64,000 bases of DNA from DATCIH01 sp036507955 (GTDB lineage: Bacteria; Bacillota; Clostridia; Clostridiales; Clostridiaceae). Where the stretch lies: assembly GCA_036507955.1 (NCBI GenBank), contig DATCIH010000116.1, forward strand, positions 1 through 64,000, given 5' to 3'. Positions 46,783 through 56,039 of the stretch are shown piece by piece. The notes beneath the pieces were generated by a model. The model had not been told where the DNA came from. It saw only the letters and a program-made list of their open reading frames with translations, and did not search any database. Position numbers and translations under genes: made by a program. Each line of letters opens with the position of its first letter. Position 1 is the stretch's first letter.

Positions 46783-48624
46783 ATGAGTGATTTGTGTAAG
46801 GAACTATCGTCAAATACTTTTAATTGGAATGCAGCCGTTGGAAGTATAAGTGCGATTTCTTTTAGTACTGAAGAACCAGCTATCAATATACATAGCTACA
46901 AGTTTTATTTTGCCAGAGCAATTTGGTTTGAATTATATTCTAAAGGAAAAAAACTGAAACCAAATAATATATTGGTCACCTGGTATCCACACAAAATAGA
47001 GTCAAAATGTGATTATGGTGAATTTAGTATGAATATACAGGCTTTTTTTGTAGATGAGGAAATAGTAGCAATTGATTATCAGTTTAGTGCTTCCTCTCCT
47101 CTTGAATTAGATATGTCTATTTATGGAGTTGTCCGAAATGGACAGTCTAATGATACTTTCTTTGATTTTCGTGGGCAAGTTGAACCCTATTGTGATTCTG
47201 CTGTGAATAAGCAAGAGATAGATATACCAGATTTTCGAATGAACCCAATGGGGCCTTTTCGCCACTATACTCATAATTTAATATGGTTAGTAGATGCAAA
47301 TTCAAAAATAGATATCTCCAATGAAGAGATTGAAGGTAGACATCCAGAAAGGATTAATATAGCATCTAACAAGTACAAAGATGGAATTAATCATTCCAAT
47401 TACTGGTTAATAAAAAAACAGATTTCAATTATGCCAACAATAACAACCGGTAAGAATTTTTTTATTGGAACTCGTTGGATGGGACCAGAAAAGCCAGTAA
47501 ATCGGGATTATCAGAGTTTACAAAACCGGATTAATTTATACAAACAAAAGTCACTTGCCTCATTAGAAAGTAAAATGCTGATTTATTGGAATGAATTATT
47601 ACAAAAAGTTCCTCCAACTAAAGAAAAATATAATAATCAATCCGAATATCAAAAATTATATTACCAAGCTTGGGTTTGTATTTTTCAAAACATTACTAAT
47701 ACTCTGGTTACCTCTCGCAAAACTATTAAGGGGCCTTCGGTTTCTGTTGGTAAGGTTTGTTCTTGTGGTTTTGGTCCTGCACAATGGGAAACTTCCCTTG
47801 GTGGTTTTTTACTTAGTTTTGTTAATTCAGAAATTGGAGTAGGTGTAATCGAGAGTGTTATAAATAGTATTGAACCTGATGGTTTTATACCCGAAGATTT
47901 AATCTTTAACCGCGATGTGAAACTTTCACCCTTAGAGGCTTCAATGCTGGAATATATCTATAATTTCACTCAAAAATCTGAGTATCTAAAGCGGAATTAT
48001 GACAATTTATTTAAACAGACACTTTATCATATCAAGCACCCTGAATTTTACTATTTGACCACCCCTTCCTACCCTTGGAGCTTGATTGATTCATATTACG
48101 GCTTACTTTCCTTAGAAAGAATTGCTATCATTATAGGTAAGGGTAATGATGAAATTATACAAATACGTGAATTAACCGAAGAGGTTTCTCAAATGCTTGC
48201 AGCTTTAATTAAGGAGCATGAAGAAAACCGTCTACCTTATAGCCAAGTATATGATTATTTGGAGGAGGATAAGGTTAAAACTGTAATGGAATTTATAAAA
48301 AACCACTCAGTTCCACCAACCGGCCAATTTTTTCTATATGGCTCTCCTGATGGTAAAGATGAGAGAGAAATTCCTGACTCCTTTAAAATGGTGGGTTATT
48401 ACTACTTTATTCAAGGCTTAGAAAACCTGCATGAAGATGAATACCTGGATGTGTTAGTTGCTCAAACTTTTGCTGGTCTAAGTAAAAACGGTGATTTTTG
48501 GGAATCCTACTATGTTAATGGCGAAGCTTGGGGGAACGGCCCTATGAGCATTTTCGGAGCCTTTGGCTGGATTTGGTCAGTTATGGAAAAACCTTATTCC
48601 ACATTACAACCATTAGTTTTTTAG
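46783..48624 (+). CDS. Unassigned 613-aa protein, probably (alpha/alpha)6 glycosidase-like
   Basis: No family was recognised with certainty. The N-terminal ~270 residues look like a beta-sandwich (FYFARAIWFELYSKGKKLKP, AIDYQFSASSPLELDMSIYG). The C-terminal ~340 residues are helical with aromatic/acidic motifs spaced as in six-hairpin glycosidases: PAQWETSLGGFLLSFVN, PDGFIPEDL, YPWSLIDSYYGLLS and FWESYYVNGEAWGNGPMS. It has no signal peptide. It is co-transcribed with the beta-helix gene (16 bp gap) and ends at a strong terminator. A cytoplasmic glycoside hydrolase similar to the GH63/GH37/MGH1 clan is the best guess. Confidence 0.65.
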   Translation: MSDLCKELSSNTFNWNAAVGSISAISFSTEEPAINIHSYKFYFARAIWFELYSKGKKLKPNNILVTWYPHKIESKCDYGEFSMNIQAFFVDEEIVAIDYQFSASSPLELDMSIYGVVRNGQSNDTFFDFRGQVEPYCDSAVNKQEIDIPDFRMNPMGPFRHYTHNLIWLVDANSKIDISNEEIEGRHPERINIASNKYKDGINHSNYWLIKKQISIMPTITTGKNFFIGTRWMGPEKPVNRDYQSLQNRINLYKQKSLASLESKMLIYWNELLQKVPPTKEKYNNQSEYQKLYYQAWVCIFQNITNTLVTSRKTIKGPSVSVGKVCSCGFGPAQWETSLGGFLLSFVNSEIGVGVIESVINSIEPDGFIPEDLIFNRDVKLSPLEASMLEYIYNFTQKSEYLKRNYDNLFKQTLYHIKHPEFYYLTTPSYPWSLIDSYYGLLSLERIAIIIGKGNDEIIQIRELTEEVSQMLAALIKEHEENRLPYSQVYDYLEEDKVKTVMEFIKNHSVPPTGQFFLYGSPDGKDEREIPDSFKMVGYYYFIQGLENLHEDEYLDVLVAQTFAGLSKNGDFWESYYVNGEAWGNGPMSIFGAFGWIWSVMEKPYSTLQPLVF

Positions 48625-48657
48625 TGTTATCACCCGAGTGATACTAGTTAAGCTAGA

Positions 48658-48690
48658 AGTAGCTTATGCATTGGCATAAGCTACTTTCTT
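48658..48690 (+). terminator. Terminator of the beta-helix operon
   Basis: A perfect 12-bp inverted repeat (48658-48669 with 48674-48685) has a 4-nt loop and is followed by a T-rich run, 33 bp after the stop at 48624. Confidence 0.85.
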
Positions 48691-48733
48691 TCTATCAAGA
48701 ATAGAATTTATTTCTTTCCAATGGCATCCCCTC

Positions 48734-49687
48734 TTATACAATATTTACTGGTTTACCCTTTACAAAAGCCTTTAGATTTACCACAGCAATTTCCATAAGT
48801 CTTGCTCTAGCATCTTTTGTCGCCCAAGATATATGGGGAGTTATTATACAGTTCTTTGCTTTAAGTAAAGGATTATCAGATTTTGGTGGTTCAACTGATA
48901 AAACATCAAGTGCAGCACCTGCAATAACACCACAATTAAGTGCTTCTGCCAAATCTTCCTCTACAATCAATGGCCCTCTTGATGTATTGATTAGAAATGC
49001 AGAACTTTTCATCTTTTTTAGATTTTCTTTATTGATAATTCCTTTAGTTTCAGGAAAAAGTGGACAATGGAGACTTACTACATCGGACTCACTTAGGAGT
49101 TCATCTAGTTCAACCCACTTAAAGTTTTTGCGGTTTACTTGATCACTCTTGAAACTATCGAAAGCTATAATATTCATTCCAAATGCTGATGCGATATCCG
49201 CCGTCAGTTGTCCAATTCGACCTAGACCAACAATGCCCATAGTTTTGCCCTGTAACTCTATTAATGGATAATTCCAGAAACAAAAATCTCTAGAATTTGC
49301 CCAATCACCTTTATGAACTGCATTGCTATGATTCTGAACATGGTGACAAAGTTCTAGTAATAATGCAAAGGTCATCTGTGATACAGATGTAGTACCATAA
49401 GTAGGTATGTTTGTAACTACAATCCCTCGATTTCTAGCAGCCTCAACATCTACCACATTATAGCCTGTAGCAAGAACACCTATATATTTTAACTCTTTCA
49501 GTTGTGAAAAAATATTTTCTCCTAGAGGAGTCTTATTTGTAAATATTATATCTGCTCCCTTTGAACGTTCTATCACTTGCTCACTTAGTGTACTTTCATA
49601 TATTTCTACTTCGCCTAGCTCTTTTAATCCATCCCAGCTTAAATCTCCAGGATTCAATGTGTAACCATCTAAAACTACAATTTTCAT
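48734..49687 (-). CDS. D-isomer-specific 2-hydroxyacid dehydrogenase
   Basis: A 317-residue NAD-dependent enzyme of the glycerate/hydroxypyruvate reductase branch. The NAD motif is GIVGLGRIGQLTADIA. The catalytic Arg lies in INTSRGPLIVEEDL, Glu in LDVLSVEPP, and His in ITPHISWATKDA. The full length matches the family. It has a GAGGAAG site. It is 42 bp downstream of a TIM-barrel isomerase, so the pair probably converts a sugar-acid or hydroxy-acid intermediate; glycerate/hydroxypyruvate is the closest known substrate. Confidence 0.88.
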   Translation of the reverse strand: MKIVVLDGYTLNPGDLSWDGLKELGEVEIYESTLSEQVIERSKGADIIFTNKTPLGENIFSQLKELKYIGVLATGYNVVDVEAARNRGIVVTNIPTYGTTSVSQMTFALLLELCHHVQNHSNAVHKGDWANSRDFCFWNYPLIELQGKTMGIVGLGRIGQLTADIASAFGMNIIAFDSFKSDQVNRKNFKWVELDELLSESDVVSLHCPLFPETKGIINKENLKKMKSSAFLINTSRGPLIVEEDLAEALNCGVIAGAALDVLSVEPPKSDNPLLKAKNCIITPHISWATKDARARLMEIAVVNLKAFVKGKPVNIV

Positions 49688-49729
49688 ATTATTACTTCCT
49701 CTCTTTATATGTTAGTGTAACCCTATTAT

Positions 49730-50641
49730 CTACACCTTGCTCCAAGCTAAATTAAGAGTCCTCTTAGCATTAGCCACAACAATATCCGGATCTTCGTCTT
49801 CAAAAGGCTTTACCTCGAAGCTTACTATAGGTGGATTTTTCTCATTTAAGAATCCTATTTCTTTTAGTACTTTTAAATATTCCACTAGTTCTTCTACATC
49901 ACTTTCACCATTTGGAAAGCCAAATCTAGGATGAGCATCCCCGTAGGCTGGGAAACTAGGATCTTTAACTACACAATTTCCCATATGTGCATGAACAATA
50001 TATTGCTTTATTGGAAGTATTGACTGTCTTGCAGTTTCTCCAATTAGAGGTAAGTGGCTCAAATCTACTAATAAGCCAAAATTATCAAACTCTGACCTAA
50101 TATCTTCAGCATATCTTTTAGCGAGTTCCACTGGTCCCACAAGACTTTTCTTATCAACAGCATAGTCAAAAATTTCATGTACCACTCTTATGTTTCCCTT
50201 TAGCTTTGCATATACACATAACTCCTTTGTAGACTTAATAAGTGCTTCATAGGACTTTTCCTTTGTAGCTTCTTCATATTTGCCACTTAAAAATCCAAAT
50301 CCTACAGCTCCCATTTCACAAGCCTCATCTATTCCTGCTTTTAACGCTACAACCGCTTTTTGTCTATCTTTCTCATCTATTGCATTTATATTTAAACCCG
50401 TAGTAAGTAATAATGGCTGGCCACCATAGGCTACAGTCATATGTGAAGAATCCAGCATTCTTTTTACCTGTTGCCTAACTGCTAGATTCTTAATTTGAGT
50501 TATTTCTATTGCATTAAAATAATCATCTACTACTATTTTTTTAATAGTTTCTTCAATTGGTCCTTCACCTTTCATAGTTGTAGGATAGGCCATGAAATGA
50601 ATTAGACCTACCTTCATATACTTAAACATTGAATCATTCAT
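49730..50641 (-). CDS. Sugar phosphate isomerase/epimerase-like TIM-barrel protein
   Basis: A 303-residue protein of the xylose-isomerase-like TIM-barrel superfamily (AP_endonuc_2 fold). Metal-site-type motifs are VVHEIFDY (Glu), NFGLLVDLSHLPLIG (Asp/His), YIVHAHMGNCVVKD (His) and VSFEVKPFED (Glu). It has a strong GAGAGGAG site. Together with the downstream hydroxyacid dehydrogenase it forms a two-gene metabolic unit. Substrates in this superfamily vary widely (hydroxypyruvate, inosose, ketohexoses), so only the fold and metal dependence are firm. Confidence 0.8.
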   Translation of the reverse strand: MNDSMFKYMKVGLIHFMAYPTTMKGEGPIEETIKKIVVDDYFNAIEITQIKNLAVRQQVKRMLDSSHMTVAYGGQPLLLTTGLNINAIDEKDRQKAVVALKAGIDEACEMGAVGFGFLSGKYEEATKEKSYEALIKSTKELCVYAKLKGNIRVVHEIFDYAVDKKSLVGPVELAKRYAEDIRSEFDNFGLLVDLSHLPLIGETARQSILPIKQYIVHAHMGNCVVKDPSFPAYGDAHPRFGFPNGESDVEELVEYLKVLKEIGFLNEKNPPIVSFEVKPFEDEDPDIVVANAKRTLNLAWSKV

Positions 50642-51129
50642 ATTCTTGCTCCTCTCTTTTAATTAATTATTGTACTTTTTTATTCTTCACAGGCCCCACA
50701 AATTTCTTTGCTGAAAAAAGTTTATGACTTATGAAAGCAATTATCATCTTTGCTGTGCTAATGAAAATTATACTCTACTTCATAGTAACTCAGCTGAGCA
50801 AATTATTAAAGTAGTAGATATAAACTTTACATCATTTTTTGCTTTAATTAAAATCAATTAAAAGGGGAATTACCAATTTAAAGATATAATGTTAATTTAA
50901 TAGAGCAAGAAGAAAGTTACGAGGACAGTTAATTAGCAAACTTCCTTATAAAAAAGGATCCCCCAACTTTTTTTAAAGGTGGAGGGAGGGTTCAATATTT
51001 GATACTGGATAATATACTTGTACCTATTTGTATTCCACACAAATTATGTTATATTTATATAAAAGCAGTTAGAGGAAATAAATGTAAATATATTTAATAA
51101 TAACAAATTTATATTAAAAGGAGGAAACA
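50642..51129. other. 488-bp intergenic region with a leftward hairpin
   Basis: There is no convincing gene here. An imperfect 12-bp stem (50959-50970 with 50975-50986, about 11 pairs including G-U) is followed leftward by a T run, so it could terminate a minus-strand RNA before the isomerase gene, either as an attenuator or as the end of an unseen transcript. A 27-codon hydrophobic ORF at 50731-50814 has no ribosome-binding site. AAAGGAGG before 51130 belongs to the gamma-glutamyltransferase. Confidence 0.35.
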
Positions 51130-52737
51130 ATGGAATTTGATGCACTACAATATCAGTATCCATCAAAGAGAAATGTTATATATGGAAGAAGAGGAATGGT
51201 AGCAACCTCTCAACCATTAGCTGCCCAAGCAGGATTGGATATTCTGAAAAAAGGTGGTAATGCTATCGATGCTGCTATCGCCACAGCAGCATGTTTGACG
51301 GTAGTTGAACCTACATCTAACGGAATTGGAAGCGATGCCTTTGCTATAGTTTGGTCAAAAGGAGAAATACATGGTTTAAATTCAAGTGGACCTGCTCCAA
51401 AATCTATTTCTATAGATATCCTGAAAGCAACTGGCATTTGCACAATGCCTAAATATGGTTGGACTCCTGTTACAGTTCCAGGAGCACCTGGAGCATGGGC
51501 TGAACTATCAGAACGTTTTGGTAGACTCCCACTAATAGAAGCATTAAAGCCTGCAATTGAATATGCAAGCTATGGGTATCCTGTTTCTCCTGGTGTAAGC
51601 CCTACTTGGAACAGGGCATATAAAATATATAAAGAAAACTTAATGGAAGAAGATTTTCAAAACTGGAGTGAAATATTTGCTCCAAAAAGCAGAGCACCAC
51701 AAGTTGGTGAAATGTGGAGTTCCAAAGGTCATGCGGAAACTTTAGCTTCTATAGGAAAAACTATGGCTAAATCTTTTTACTCCGGTGAGATTGCACAGAA
51801 AATAGATTTTTATTCAAAAAAATCAGGTGGCTTCCTAAGATTAGAAGATCTTGAAGCATTTAAACCTGAATGGGTAACCCCAATAAGGGTTAACTATAGA
51901 GGGTATGATGTTTGGGAGATTCCTCCTAATGGCCAGGGCCTAGTTGCATTGATTGCATTTAATATACTAAAGGGATTTAATTTTTCTGTTAAAGATTCAT
52001 CCGATACTTATCATAAACAAATAGAGGCAATTAAGCTGGCTTTCGCAGATGGACATAAATATATTACAGATCCTTCTTATATGAAGCTTAACGTTAAGCA
52101 TTTATTATCTGAGGAGTATGCAGCAGAAAGAAGAAGTCTGATAACTAAAGAAGCATTAATACCTGGAGCTGGTGAGCCTCCTAAGGGTGGCACAGTGTAC
52201 CTTGCTACAGCAGATGACGAAGGAAATATGGTTTCATACATACAAAGCAATTATATGGGCTTCGGTTCTGGTATAGTAATTCCAGACACAGGTATATCAC
52301 TTCAAAACAGAGGACACAATTTTTCGCTAGATCCAAGTCATGACAATTGCCTAATGCCCGGGAAAAGGACCTATCATACTATTATTCCTGGTTTCTTATC
52401 TAAAGACAATAAACCTATTGGTCCTTTTGGGGTCATGGGTGGTTTCATGCAACCACAGGGACATTTACAGGTAGTAATGAATGCAATTGATTTTAATATG
52501 AATCCTCAAGAAGCTCTTGATGCGCCACGCTTCCAATGGATGAAGGATAAACTTGTTGAAGTAGAACATAGTTTTCCTCAACATATTGCACAAGCTCTTG
52601 TAAGAAAAGGCCATGTCATAAAATATACGGTTGATTCTTCTAGTTTCGGAAGAGGCCAGATTATTTGGAGAAATGATAATGGTGTTTTATGTGGGGGAAC
52701 AGAGCCTAGAACTGATGGTACAATTGCGGTTTGGTAA
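51130..52737 (+). CDS. Gamma-glutamyltransferase family protein
   Basis: A 535-residue Ntn hydrolase. The large-subunit motif GMVATSQPLAAQAGLDILKK (residues about 20-40) and GGNAIDAAIA are typical. The autoprocessing/nucleophile Thr is Thr355 in PPKGGTVYLATAD, where classic enzymes have T-T-H. NRGHNFSLDP and the glycine-rich GVMGGFMQPQGHLQ are small-subunit motifs. No signal peptide is visible, unlike the exported GGTs of many bacteria, so cytoplasmic cleavage of gamma-glutamyl peptides or related amides is likely. It has a strong AAGGAGG site. Gene order suggests peptide/amide hydrolysis together with the three hydrolases downstream. Confidence 0.87.
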   Translation: MEFDALQYQYPSKRNVIYGRRGMVATSQPLAAQAGLDILKKGGNAIDAAIATAACLTVVEPTSNGIGSDAFAIVWSKGEIHGLNSSGPAPKSISIDILKATGICTMPKYGWTPVTVPGAPGAWAELSERFGRLPLIEALKPAIEYASYGYPVSPGVSPTWNRAYKIYKENLMEEDFQNWSEIFAPKSRAPQVGEMWSSKGHAETLASIGKTMAKSFYSGEIAQKIDFYSKKSGGFLRLEDLEAFKPEWVTPIRVNYRGYDVWEIPPNGQGLVALIAFNILKGFNFSVKDSSDTYHKQIEAIKLAFADGHKYITDPSYMKLNVKHLLSEEYAAERRSLITKEALIPGAGEPPKGGTVYLATADDEGNMVSYIQSNYMGFGSGIVIPDTGISLQNRGHNFSLDPSHDNCLMPGKRTYHTIIPGFLSKDNKPIGPFGVMGGFMQPQGHLQVVMNAIDFNMNPQEALDAPRFQWMKDKLVEVEHSFPQHIAQALVRKGHVIKYTVDSSSFGRGQIIWRNDNGVLCGGTEPRTDGTIAVW

Positions 52738-53049
52738 ATAATATAAATTAGCTTTTGTGCATATATGTATTATTTTTCTGACAGACTTCCAATTTGTGCA
52801 TCCCGAACCTATCTTTCAGTAAAGGCAGGAGCTATAGCATCAATACTTTCTCAGTCTTTTTTTCCTCCAATTTACTTCTTAATGTATTATACAGTTTGAA
52901 TTCTAAAGCATATATTATGCTTATTCTTAAAGGATATTTAAAATAAGTATTGACATAGTGTATTTACGGGATGATGATGATAGCAATTCAGATCAAGTTA
53001 GTTACCTATATTTTTGAGCAATAATATTTATGATATGTGGAGGGTTTAT
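52738..53049. other. 312-bp intergenic region
   Basis: No gene or strong hairpin is evident. Minus-strand translation around 52770-52860 gives a short readable peptide (DAIAPAFTER, stop, VRDAQIGSLSEK) that may be a remnant of an unidentified gene. TTGACA near 52951 is a possible -35 for the serine hydrolase, but the -10 is weak. Confidence 0.25.
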
Positions 53050-53967
53050 ATGAAAGAATCAATATTGAATCAATTTCGATTAACGGTGCAGGAAAAAGGT
53101 CTTAATGTTTATGGAATAAACGTTTATCAAAAGGGTAAAGGAGAGATTTCTCATTTTTGGAGATCTGATGATAAGGTTTGCTTATATTCTGGCTCCAAAA
53201 CTTTTACTTCAATAGCTATTGGAATCTGTAAGGATCAAGGTTTGCTAAAGTTAACTAACACAGTAGTCAGTTTTTTTCCGGAATATAAGAACATAGCATC
53301 TATCCATTCTGAAAATATTCAAATAAGAGATTTGTTGCATATGTCTTCAGGGAAAAGAGAGTTCTACTTTGCTGGTAATGAAGAAAGACAGATGAAAAAT
53401 GATTGGGCTAACTTGTTTTTCTCGGATCCAATGAAGGGTGAACAAGGAGCAGGATTCTTTTACTCAAATGCCTGTACCTATATGCTTTCACGTATAGTTG
53501 AAAAAGTATCAGGAGTTATCCTGAGAGATTTTCTTATTCCCTATCTTTTTAATCCTCTTGAAATTTTTAATCCACAATGGCACAGTTGCCCAGATGGTCA
53601 TACATTAGGTGCCACTGAACTATTTTTGACCAATAAGGAATTCTCAAAACTTGGCTTAGTTTTATTGAATGGTGGAAAGTATAAGGATAAACAAATAGTA
53701 AGTGAGGAATATATTAAGGCTTCTATAACTGACACTATTGTAACTGCAAACTGTGGCTTTGAGGACAATGATAGTAACAAGGGCTATGGATACCAACTGT
53801 GGTTATGTTCATACCCAGGAGCTTTCCGTGCCGATGGAATGTATGGTCAATTCTGCATTGTATTTCCAAAGGAGGAGGCTGTTATAACAGTAACCTCACA
53901 TCAAGAAAATAATACTAATGATATTTTGAGGGCAATCTATAACGATATAATTCCTTATCTTGATTAG
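53050..53967 (+). CDS. Beta-lactamase-family (class C type) serine hydrolase
   Basis: A 305-residue protein of the Beta-lactamase Pfam family. YSGSKTFTSIAIG carries the SxxK nucleophile, FFYSNACTYML the YxN-type Tyr, and the C-terminal strand lies near GAFRADGMYGQFCIVFP. No signal peptide is seen. The frame opens at TTG 53014, but ATG 53050 directly follows GGAGGG and is preferred. Family members are esterases, D-aminopeptidases, amidases or carboxypeptidases. With its neighbours it suggests hydrolysis of acylated or D-configured small peptides. Confidence 0.8.
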   Translation: MKESILNQFRLTVQEKGLNVYGINVYQKGKGEISHFWRSDDKVCLYSGSKTFTSIAIGICKDQGLLKLTNTVVSFFPEYKNIASIHSENIQIRDLLHMSSGKREFYFAGNEERQMKNDWANLFFSDPMKGEQGAGFFYSNACTYMLSRIVEKVSGVILRDFLIPYLFNPLEIFNPQWHSCPDGHTLGATELFLTNKEFSKLGLVLLNGGKYKDKQIVSEEYIKASITDTIVTANCGFEDNDSNKGYGYQLWLCSYPGAFRADGMYGQFCIVFPKEEAVITVTSHQENNTNDILRAIYNDIIPYLD

Positions 53968-54038
53968 CAGAAATGTGAATTAATTCTTATGTTATAATAT
54001 GCAAAAATAAATAAATAATATCATCAATGGAGGTCAAT

Positions 54039-54854
54039 ATGGATTCTATAAATATTTTAGGTACTGGCTCTGCCATGGTTACAAAATGTTATAATACATG
54101 CTTCACCCTGTCTTCTGGAAAAGAACATTTTTTAGTGGATACTGGTGGGGGAAATACTATACTAACAAATCTTGAGAAATTATCTATTAGTCTTGATAAA
54201 ATTCATCATGTATTTATATCCCACAGGCACAATGACCATATTTCAGGAATCATATGGATTATTAGAGGTATCGCTGAAAAAATGAATGATAACAAATACA
54301 ATGGCGATCTAACCATTTATTGTCATAAGGATAATATTGACGCTATAAATACTATAGCAAAGCTACTCCTAGAAGAAAAGTTTACAAAGCATATGGGAGA
54401 GAGAATATTATTTAGTGAAATATATGATGGGTGTCAAAAGTCAATATTAACTTGGAACATAGAGTTTTTTGATATTAGAAGTACGAAGCTTCTTCAATTT
54501 GGATTTTCTTTAAAGCTTTCTAAAGGGCAAAAAGTAACCTTTCTAGGAGATGAACCATATAAAGAAGAATTATATAAATATGCTAATAATGCTGATTATC
54601 TATTTCATGAAGCCTTTTGTTTGTATAGTCAAAGGGATATTTTTAAACCATATGAGAAGCATCATGCCACCGTTAAGGACGCCTGTGGAAATGCGGCTAA
54701 CTTAAAGATAAAAACTCTAATTATGTTTCATACTGAAGATAAGAACATAATCCGCCGGAAAGAGCTTTATATTGCAGAAGGGAAGGAATTTTTTAAAGGA
54801 AATATCCTTGTTCCTGATGATCTTGAAATTATAGATTTATTAAGGGAACAGTAA
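54039..54854 (+). CDS. Metallo-beta-lactamase-fold hydrolase (RNase Z-like)
   Basis: A 271-residue cytoplasmic metalloprotein. It has LGTGSAM near the N-terminus, the metal motif ISHRHNDHISG (HxHxDH), Asp in VTFLGDEP, and distal His residues in LFHEAFC, KHHATVKDA and MFHTED, matching the RNase Z/arylsulfatase-like branch. ATG 54039 after GGAGGTCAAT is chosen over 54027. It sits between a serine hydrolase and an SGNH hydrolase with short gaps, so a small-molecule hydrolase role fits better than tRNA processing. Confidence 0.82.
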   Translation: MDSINILGTGSAMVTKCYNTCFTLSSGKEHFLVDTGGGNTILTNLEKLSISLDKIHHVFISHRHNDHISGIIWIIRGIAEKMNDNKYNGDLTIYCHKDNIDAINTIAKLLLEEKFTKHMGERILFSEIYDGCQKSILTWNIEFFDIRSTKLLQFGFSLKLSKGQKVTFLGDEPYKEELYKYANNADYLFHEAFCLYSQRDIFKPYEKHHATVKDACGNAANLKIKTLIMFHTEDKNIIRRKELYIAEGKEFFKGNILVPDDLEIIDLLREQ

Positions 54855-54875
54855 TATCTAAGGAGTGTTAAATAG

Positions 54876-55955
54876 ATGAAAAAAGATAATGTAATAAACG
54901 GTGATCCAAATATGATGGTGAAAGAAATAGGACCTGAGGATATACTTTTCTATGATGTGACTAAGGAACCATTCATTATTACTGGATTTCCGTGGATAGA
55001 TGAAAATAAGAATTTTAATAGAATTCCTGAAAGAATAATGTCACAAATATCCAAGGGATTGGCATGGGCAGCGCCTCAACCCTCTGGTGGAATGATTAGA
55101 TTTAAGACAAATTCAAATAAACTTTCCATTCGTGTTGAATTATTAAGGAATGAAACTTCCAGGCAATGTAGTCAAACACTATTATCTGGATTTGATGTTT
55201 ATGTAGATTATGGTGAAGGAATGGAATTTATATATACTCTTTGTATTGAAAATAATCCACTCTGTTATAGCGCCCAGCTCCCCTCTGAATTAAGAGAGGG
55301 TATAAAAAGTATTACAATCTATACACCTCTTCAGAATCCAATAAAATCAATCTTTATCGGTATAGCTGAAGGCACTATTATAGAAGCACCAAATGATTTT
55401 ACAATTAAAAATCCTATATTATTTTATGGTTCCTCTATAACCTGCGGATTTTGTGCTTCCAGGCCTGGTCTTACTTATCCAGCAAGAATATCCAGGTCCT
55501 TAAATGCAAATTTTATTAATTTTGGTTTTGGAGGACAAGCAAAAGGTGATCTTCTTATTGCAAAAGCTATTTCGGAATTAAATTTAAGTTGCCTTGTTAT
55601 GGATTATGACTATAATGCTCCTTGCAAAGATTTTTTAGAAGCAACCCATCTACCTTTTTATAGTGCAATAAGAAAAGCTAAAGCTGATCTTCCCATAATT
55701 TTAATATCTGCTCCTTACAAATATAAAGACACTAAAAACTTATCAGAACGTAGACAAATTATTGAAGACACTTATAACTATGCTAGGGCTAATGGAGACA
55801 CTAATATATACTATATCAATGGTGGTGAGTTTATGGCAAAAGATGAGTGGGCCGACTTCACTGTAGATCTCGTTCATCCTAATGATATGGGATTCTCCAG
55901 AATGTCAGAAAAAATACTACCTTATATAAAGAAGGCTTTAAATATACCAATCTAA
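54876..55955 (+). CDS. SGNH/GDSL hydrolase with N-terminal beta domain
   Basis: A 359-residue protein. The first ~180 residues are a beta-sandwich (MIRFKTNSNKLSIRVELL). The SGNH domain has block I LFYGSSITCGF (nucleophile Ser), Gly in GFGGQAKGD, a block III equivalent near VMDYDYNAP (Asn), and DLVHPNDMG (Asp/His). No signal peptide is present. This two-domain SGNH type includes carbohydrate esterases that remove acetyl groups from plant oligosaccharides. It is 21 bp after the metallo-hydrolase and ends the rightward cluster. Confidence 0.82.
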   Translation: MKKDNVINGDPNMMVKEIGPEDILFYDVTKEPFIITGFPWIDENKNFNRIPERIMSQISKGLAWAAPQPSGGMIRFKTNSNKLSIRVELLRNETSRQCSQTLLSGFDVYVDYGEGMEFIYTLCIENNPLCYSAQLPSELREGIKSITIYTPLQNPIKSIFIGIAEGTIIEAPNDFTIKNPILFYGSSITCGFCASRPGLTYPARISRSLNANFINFGFGGQAKGDLLIAKAISELNLSCLVMDYDYNAPCKDFLEATHLPFYSAIRKAKADLPIILISAPYKYKDTKNLSERRQIIEDTYNYARANGDTNIYYINGGEFMAKDEWADFTVDLVHPNDMGFSRMSEKILPYIKKALNIPI

Positions 55956-55987
55956 TTATCATATGTATGTAGCTCTATTGTATAATA

Positions 55988-56013
55988 ATTGCGGGTTCCA
56001 CGGAATCCGCAAT
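55988..56013. terminator. Hairpin between convergent genes
   Basis: An 11-bp stem with one G-U pair (55988-55998 with 56003-56013) and a short loop lies 33 bp after the SGNH gene and 27 bp beyond the greA stop. T tracts on either side are short. Confidence 0.55.
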
Positions 56014-56039
56014 TTACATATTTAATTATATCTTTGTGT

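Noticed and set aside
50951..50990. T-box or other known riboswitch before the isomerase gene
   Set aside because: Only an imperfect hairpin with a T run is visible on the minus strand; no T-box sequence or other conserved aptamer block could be found around it.
52770..52860. Minus-strand peptide DAIAPAFTER / VRDAQIGSLSEK as a gene remnant
   Set aside because: Too short, interrupted by a stop, and not matched to any family; it is mentioned only as intergenic content.
54039..54854. Annotation as RNase Z (rnz)
   Set aside because: The metal motif fits the superfamily, but the context of small-molecule hydrolases and the lack of a recognisable flexible-arm segment argue against tRNA 3' processing.
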